DNA of 64,000 bases, taken from NCBI RefSeq assembly GCF_963667045.1, contig NZ_OY762934.1:4904501-4968500 (forward strand), read 5' to 3'. This document shows, piece by piece, positions 59,116 through 64,000 of the stretch. Under the pieces are notes generated by a model that saw nothing but the letters and a program-made list of their open reading frames with translations, made no database searches and was not told the origin of the DNA. How positions within the stretch are numbered: position 1 is the stretch's first letter; every line of letters begins with the position of its first letter. The stretch comes from an uncultured Cohaesibacter sp. GTDB taxonomy: Bacteria; Pseudomonadota; Alphaproteobacteria; Rhizobiales; Cohaesibacteraceae. A program made the translations under genes and the position numbers.

Positions 59116-59487
59116 ATGCCAACCATTAACCAGCTTATTCGCAAACCGCGCAAGGCGCCGGTGAAGCGAAACAAAGTTCCGGCCATGGAGGCCTGCCCTC
59201 AGAAGCGGGGCGTATGTACGCGCGTCTACACCACTACGCCTAAGAAGCCGAACTCGGCTCTGCGTAAGGTTGCCAAGGTTCGCTTGACCAACGGTTTTGA
59301 AGTTATCGGCTATATCCCTGGTGAGGGCCATAACCTTCAGGAACACTCCGTTGTCATGATCCGCGGCGGTCGCGTGAAAGACTTGCCTGGTGTTCGTTAT
59401 CACATCCTTCGTGGTGTTCTCGATACTCAGGGTGTTAAAGACCGCAAACAGCGCCGTTCTAAATATGGTGCAAAGCGGCCTAAATAA
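59116..59487 (+). CDS. rpsL: 30S ribosomal protein S12
   Basis: A 123-residue S12 of the decoding centre. The start [13 protein letters not shown] is the standard N-terminus; a longer frame upstream is not coding. The streptomycin-relevant residues are wild type: Lys43 in [11 protein letters not shown] and Lys88 in [11 protein letters not shown]. First gene of the str operon. Confidence 0.98.
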   Translation: MPTINQLIRKPRKAPVKRNKVPAMEACPQKRGVCTRVYTTTPKKPNSALRKVAKVRLTNGFEVIGYIPGEGHNLQEHSVVMIRGGRVKDLPGVRYHILRGVLDTQGVKDRKQRRSKYGAKRPK

Positions 59488-59510
59488 GCCGCTATTGGAG
59501 TTCTGGTCAC

Positions 59511-59981
59511 ATGTCACGTCGCCATAGTGCAGAAAAACGTATTATCAACCCGGATCCTAAGTTCGGTGATATCGTTATTTCAAAATTCATGAACAGCATC
59601 ATGCTGGACGGTAAAAAGTCTGTTTCCGAACGGATTGTTTACGGTGCTCTTGAAGCTGTCGAAGGAAAGCTGAAGCAGAATCCGGTAGAAGTGTTCCACA
59701 CTGCTCTGGAAAATGTCATGCCTGCTGTAGAAGTTCGTTCTCGCCGTGTTGGTGGTGCGACTTATCAGGTTCCTGTTGATGTTCGCTCGGAACGCAAACA
59801 GGCTTTGGCTATCCGTTGGATCATTACTGCTGCTCGTAACCGTAACGAACGCACCATGATCGATCGCCTCTCCGGCGAGCTTCTGGATGCCTTCAATAAC
59901 CGCGGTTCGGCAGTCAAGAAACGCGAAGATACGCACCGTATGGCGGAAGCCAACCGTGCCTTCTCGCATTATCGCTGGTAA
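59511..59981 (+). CDS. rpsG: 30S ribosomal protein S7
   Basis: A 156-residue S7 that organises the 30S head. Recognised by the start [10 protein letters not shown], the central [20 protein letters not shown] and the C-terminal [15 protein letters not shown]. It lies between rpsL and fusA as in other bacteria; in E. coli S7 is the operon's autoregulator. Confidence 0.98.
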   Translation: MSRRHSAEKRIINPDPKFGDIVISKFMNSIMLDGKKSVSERIVYGALEAVEGKLKQNPVEVFHTALENVMPAVEVRSRRVGGATYQVPVDVRSERKQALAIRWIITAARNRNERTMIDRLSGELLDAFNNRGSAVKKREDTHRMAEANRAFSHYRW

Positions 59982-59999
59982 ACCATTAGGGGCTAAGTC

Positions 60000-62075
60000 A
60001 TGGCACGCAGCCACAAGATTGAGGATTATCGTAACTTCGGCATCATGGCTCACATCGATGCTGGTAAGACGACCACGACTGAACGAATCCTCTATTACAC
60101 AGGGAAAAGCCATAAAATTGGCGAGGTTCATGATGGTGCTGCCACCATGGACTGGATGGAACAAGAGCAGGAACGCGGTATCACTATTACCTCTGCTGCT
60201 ACCACTTGTTTCTGGCGTGAAAAGCGTCTGAACATCATCGACACCCCAGGTCACGTTGACTTCACTATTGAAGTTGAGCGTTCTCTGCGTGTGCTTGACG
60301 GCGCTGTGTGCTGCCTGGATGCGAACGCTGGTGTTGAGCCTCAGACTGAAACCGTATGGCGTCAGGCTGACAAATACAGCGTGCCTCGGATGATCTTTGT
60401 CAACAAGATGGACAAGCTTGGTGCCGATTTCTTCCGCTGCGTTGAAATGATCGAGAGCCGCCTTGGCGCAAAGCCGCTCTGCCTGCAGCTGCCGGTTGGT
60501 GCTGAAAGCGAGTTCAAAGGCATTATCGATCTGATCAACATGAAACAGATCATCTGGCACGAAGAGCATCTGGGTGCAGAGTTCGAAACGAACGAGATCC
60601 CGGAAGCCGACTTGGCCCAGGCTGTGGAATATCGCGAAAAGCTGATCGAGACCGTTGTCGAGATCGATGAAGCTGTCATGGAAGCCTATCTGGAAGGCGA
60701 AGAGCCATCCAAGGAAACGCTGATGAAGCTGATCCGTAAGGGCACCATTGCCAACGAATTCGTTCCGATCCTCTGCGGTACCGCGTTCAAGAACAAGGGT
60801 GTTCAGCCCCTCCTTGACGCTGTTGTCGATTATCTGCCGAGCCCGGTCGACATCGAATCTATCCGTGGTATCGATGCCAAGACCGAAAAGCCGATTGAAC
60901 GTCATGCTGATGACAACGAGCCATTCGCCATGCTCGCTTTCAAGATCGCGAACGACCCGTTTGTTGGCTCCCTGACTTTCTGCCGTATCTATTCGGGCAA
61001 GCTCGAAGCCGGTACGTCGGTTCTCAACACGGTTAAAGAGAAGCGCGAGCGCGTCGGTCGCATGCTTCAGATGCACTCCAACTCTCGTGAGGACATCAAG
61101 GAAGCATTCGCTGGTGATATCGTTGCTATCGCCGGTCTGAAGGATACCACCACTGGTGATACCCTCTGCGATCCTCTGAAGCCGGTTATCCTGGAACGCA
61201 TGGAGTTCCCGGAACCAGTAATTGAAATCGCAGTCGAGCCGAAATCAAAGGCTGACCAGGAAAAGATGGGTCTTGCTCTGAACCGTCTTGCTGCAGAAGA
61301 TCCTTCCTTCCGTGTTAAAACGGACGAGGAATCCGGCCAGACCATCATGGCTGGCATGGGCGAGCTTCATCTGGACATTCTCGTTGACCGCATGCGTCGC
61401 GAGTTCAAGGTTGAGGCAAACATCGGTGCGCCACAGGTGGCCTACCGTGAGACCATCAGCCGTGCTGAAACTATCGATTATACCCACAAGAAACAGTCGG
61501 GTGGTACCGGTCAGTTCGGTCGCGTCAAAATGGTTATTGAGCCGAACGAGCCAGGTGCTGGTTTTGAGTTCAAATCCTCTATCGTTGGTGGTGCTATTCC
61601 GAAAGAATACATCCCTGGCGTCGAAAAGGGCGTTCAGTCCGTTATGACCGCAGGTCCTCTGGCTGGCTTCCCGATGGTTGACATCAAGGTAGACCTCATT
61701 GATGGTGCCTACCATGACGTTGACTCTTCCGTGCTTGCCTTCGAAATTGCTGCTCGCGCAGGTTTCCGCGAAGGTTGCAAGAAAGCTGGTCCGAAACTGC
61801 TCGAGCCAATGATGAAAGTCGAAGTTGTTACCCCTGAAGACTACATGGGCGATATCATCGGCGACATCAACTCCCGCCGCGGTCAGATCTCCGGAACTGA
61901 ATCTCGCGGTGTTGTAACCGTTATTGGCGCTATGGTGCCGTTGGCGAACATGTTTGGCTATGTGAACACTCTTCGTTCCATGTCACAGGGTCGCGCACAG
62001 TTCACCATGACGTTTAATCACTATGCACAGGTGCCACAGGCTGTCGCTGACGAAGTTCAGGCTAAATTCGCCTGA
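60000..62075 (+). CDS. fusA: Elongation factor G
   Basis: A 691-residue translocase GTPase. G1 is [16 protein letters not shown]3 DTPGHVDFT and G4 NKMDK; domains II-V follow at normal length. The switch region [18 protein letters not shown] is intact. A 96-bp gap separates it from tuf copy 2. Confidence 0.98.
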   Translation: MARSHKIEDYRNFGIMAHIDAGKTTTTERILYYTGKSHKIGEVHDGAATMDWMEQEQERGITITSAATTCFWREKRLNIIDTPGHVDFTIEVERSLRVLDGAVCCLDANAGVEPQTETVWRQADKYSVPRMIFVNKMDKLGADFFRCVEMIESRLGAKPLCLQLPVGAESEFKGIIDLINMKQIIWHEEHLGAEFETNEIPEADLAQAVEYREKLIETVVEIDEAVMEAYLEGEEPSKETLMKLIRKGTIANEFVPILCGTAFKNKGVQPLLDAVVDYLPSPVDIESIRGIDAKTEKPIERHADDNEPFAMLAFKIANDPFVGSLTFCRIYSGKLEAGTSVLNTVKEKRERVGRMLQMHSNSREDIKEAFAGDIVAIAGLKDTTTGDTLCDPLKPVILERMEFPEPVIEIAVEPKSKADQEKMGLALNRLAAEDPSFRVKTDEESGQTIMAGMGELHLDILVDRMRREFKVEANIGAPQVAYRETISRAETIDYTHKKQSGGTGQFGRVKMVIEPNEPGAGFEFKSSIVGGAIPKEYIPGVEKGVQSVMTAGPLAGFPMVDIKVDLIDGAYHDVDSSVLAFEIAARAGFREGCKKAGPKLLEPMMKVEVVTPEDYMGDIIGDINSRRGQISGTESRGVVTVIGAMVPLANMFGYVNTLRSMSQGRAQFTMTFNHYAQVPQAVADEVQAKFA

Positions 62076-62171
62076 GTTCAGAAGTTTGGTTGATCGTCCT
62101 GTTCTCGGGTTCGGGGGCAGGGCGGTCGAGCCGCCGCACTTAATGATGTTTTCAAGAATGGAGACTTTCCT

Positions 62172-63362
<1,191 letters not shown>

Positions 63363-63373
63363 TCATTAGGGCA

Positions 63374-63410
63374 GGGGTGCCCGGGTTCGCTTGGCGCACC
63401 CCAGTCTTTT
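63374..63410 (+). terminator. Possible attenuator between tuf copy 2 and rpsJ
   Basis: The stem ggggtgc / gcacccc with a 15-base loop is followed by agtctttt. It is a weak terminator at the junction of the str and S10 operons. Confidence 0.4.
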
Positions 63411-63422
63411 GAGGTTGAAAAT

Positions 63423-63731
63423 ATGAACGGTCAGAATATTCGAATTCGCCTTAAGGCATTCGACCATCGCATTCTCGATACGTCAGCTAAGGAAATCGTG
63501 TCTACAGCTAAGCGCACAGGCGCTAACGTTCGTGGTCCGGTCCCTCTTCCGACCCATATCGAGAAGTTCACTGTCAACCGTTCGCCGCATGTTAACAAGA
63601 AAAGCCGTGAGCAGTTCGAGATCCGTACGCACAAGCGTCTCCTCGACATCATCGACCCGACCCCTCAGACGGTTGATGCCCTCATGAAGCTAGATCTTGC
63701 GGCCGGTGTGGACGTAGAAATTAAGCTCTAA
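63423..63731 (+). CDS. rpsJ: 30S ribosomal protein S10
   Basis: A 102-residue S10 (NusE), also an antitermination factor that contacts NusG. The sequence [13 protein letters not shown] at the N-terminus and [20 protein letters not shown] with [14 protein letters not shown] are diagnostic. It opens the S10 ribosomal operon. Confidence 0.98.
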   Translation: MNGQNIRIRLKAFDHRILDTSAKEIVSTAKRTGANVRGPVPLPTHIEKFTVNRSPHVNKKSREQFEIRTHKRLLDIIDPTPQTVDALMKLDLAAGVDVEIKL

Positions 63732-63755
63732 CGTGAGCGAGAGGCAAGAGTAGCC

Positions 63756-64000
63756 ATGCGTTCTGGTGTGATCGCACAGAAGTTGGGAATGACCCGCATT
63801 TATACCGAAGCCGGCGAACATGTTCCGGTTACGGTTCTCAAGATTGAGAATTGCCAGGTTGTTGCTCAGCGTACTGTAGAGAAAAACGGCTATACCGCCC
63901 TTCAGTTGGGTGTGGGTAAAGCCAAAGTAAAGAATGTTTCGAAGCCTATGCGCGGCCATTTCGCCGTAGCGCAGGTAGAACCGAAACGTAAACTTGCTGA
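63756..64000 (+). CDS. rplC: 50S ribosomal protein L3 (partial, runs off the window)
   Basis: The first 81 codons of L3: [20 protein letters not shown], then [18 protein letters not shown]. The reading frame is open at the window end. It lies 24 bp after rpsJ with a gagaggcaagag ribosome site, in the standard S10 operon order. Confidence 0.95.
   Translation, partial: MRSGVIAQKLGMTRIYTEAGEHVPVTVLKIENCQVVAQRTVEKNGYTALQLGVGKAKVKNVSKPMRGHFAVAQVEPKRKLA

Noticed and set aside
59580-61076. A 498-codon antisense frame over rpsG-fusA
   Set aside because: A codon-bias shadow of highly expressed genes.

Overview
The window looks like chromosome from a free-living alphaproteobacterium, probably a marine or soil member of the Hyphomicrobiales (Rhizobiales). 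This rests on two tuf genes, a tRNA-Trp/secE/nusG/rplKAJL/rpoBC/rpsLG/fusA/tuf/rpsJ/rplC order, a TetR-type phenylacetate regulon, and rhizobial-looking protein sequences. A Cohaesibacter-like genus is a guess only. There is no phage, plasmid or CRISPR signal, and the only mobile DNA is decayed IS110-family debris.

Layout. 1-4.3 kb holds an aldo/keto reductase, an orphan Liv-type binding protein, a frameshifted asparaginase and a LysE-type exporter. 4.6-24.4 kb is a complete aerobic phenylacetate (phenylacetyl-CoA epoxide) catabolic island. A forward operon paaJ-paaABCDE-(PaaA-like)-paaZ is followed by a reverse block paaG-paaI-paaK-paaR and then a forward operon paaN-Liv ABC transporter-fused hydratase/dehydrogenase. 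Similar TetR-type palindromes lie at the control points: 4613-4633, 13330-13350, and a tandem pair at 16002-16057. These probably bind PaaR. 24.7-34.3 kb is carbohydrate and nucleotide metabolism: cellobiose phosphorylase, a DMT exporter with a divergent TetR, CpdB, and a D-lyxose/D-mannose isomerase divergent from a LacI regulator and a PfkB kinase. 34.5-43 kb is a loose region with a TetR regulator, a soluble PAS chemoreceptor, relics of a sulfate transporter and of IS110 transposases around a HIT-family gene, tRNA-Thr, two small secreted proteins, a DUF2147 protein, rlmB and a TfoX-like gene. 43.3-64 kb is the housekeeping supercluster: tRNA-Tyr, tRNA-Gly, tuf, a reverse-strand KAS III-like gene, tRNA-Trp, secE, nusG, rplK, rplA, rplJ, rplL, rpoB, rpoC, rpsL, rpsG, fusA, a second tuf, rpsJ and the start of rplC.

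How the genes fit together. PaaK activates phenylacetate, PaaABCDE epoxidises the ring, PaaG isomerises, and PaaZ (and possibly PaaN) opens and oxidises. PaaJ and the fused hydratase/dehydrogenase then take the chain to acetyl-CoA and succinyl-CoA, while PaaI rescues CoA. The Liv-type transporter is placed to import the substrate.

I did not find a clearly new defence or mobile system. The most notable items are an extra ferritin-like PaaA homologue that seems to lack part of the di-iron site, a six-copy 12-bp repeat encoding the signal peptide of the Liv binding protein, the shared operator set, the IS110/sulfate-transporter relics, a KAS III-like gene lodged between tuf and secE, and a small secreted protein built from two repeats. 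All assignments are by reading the translated sequence; no database search was run.
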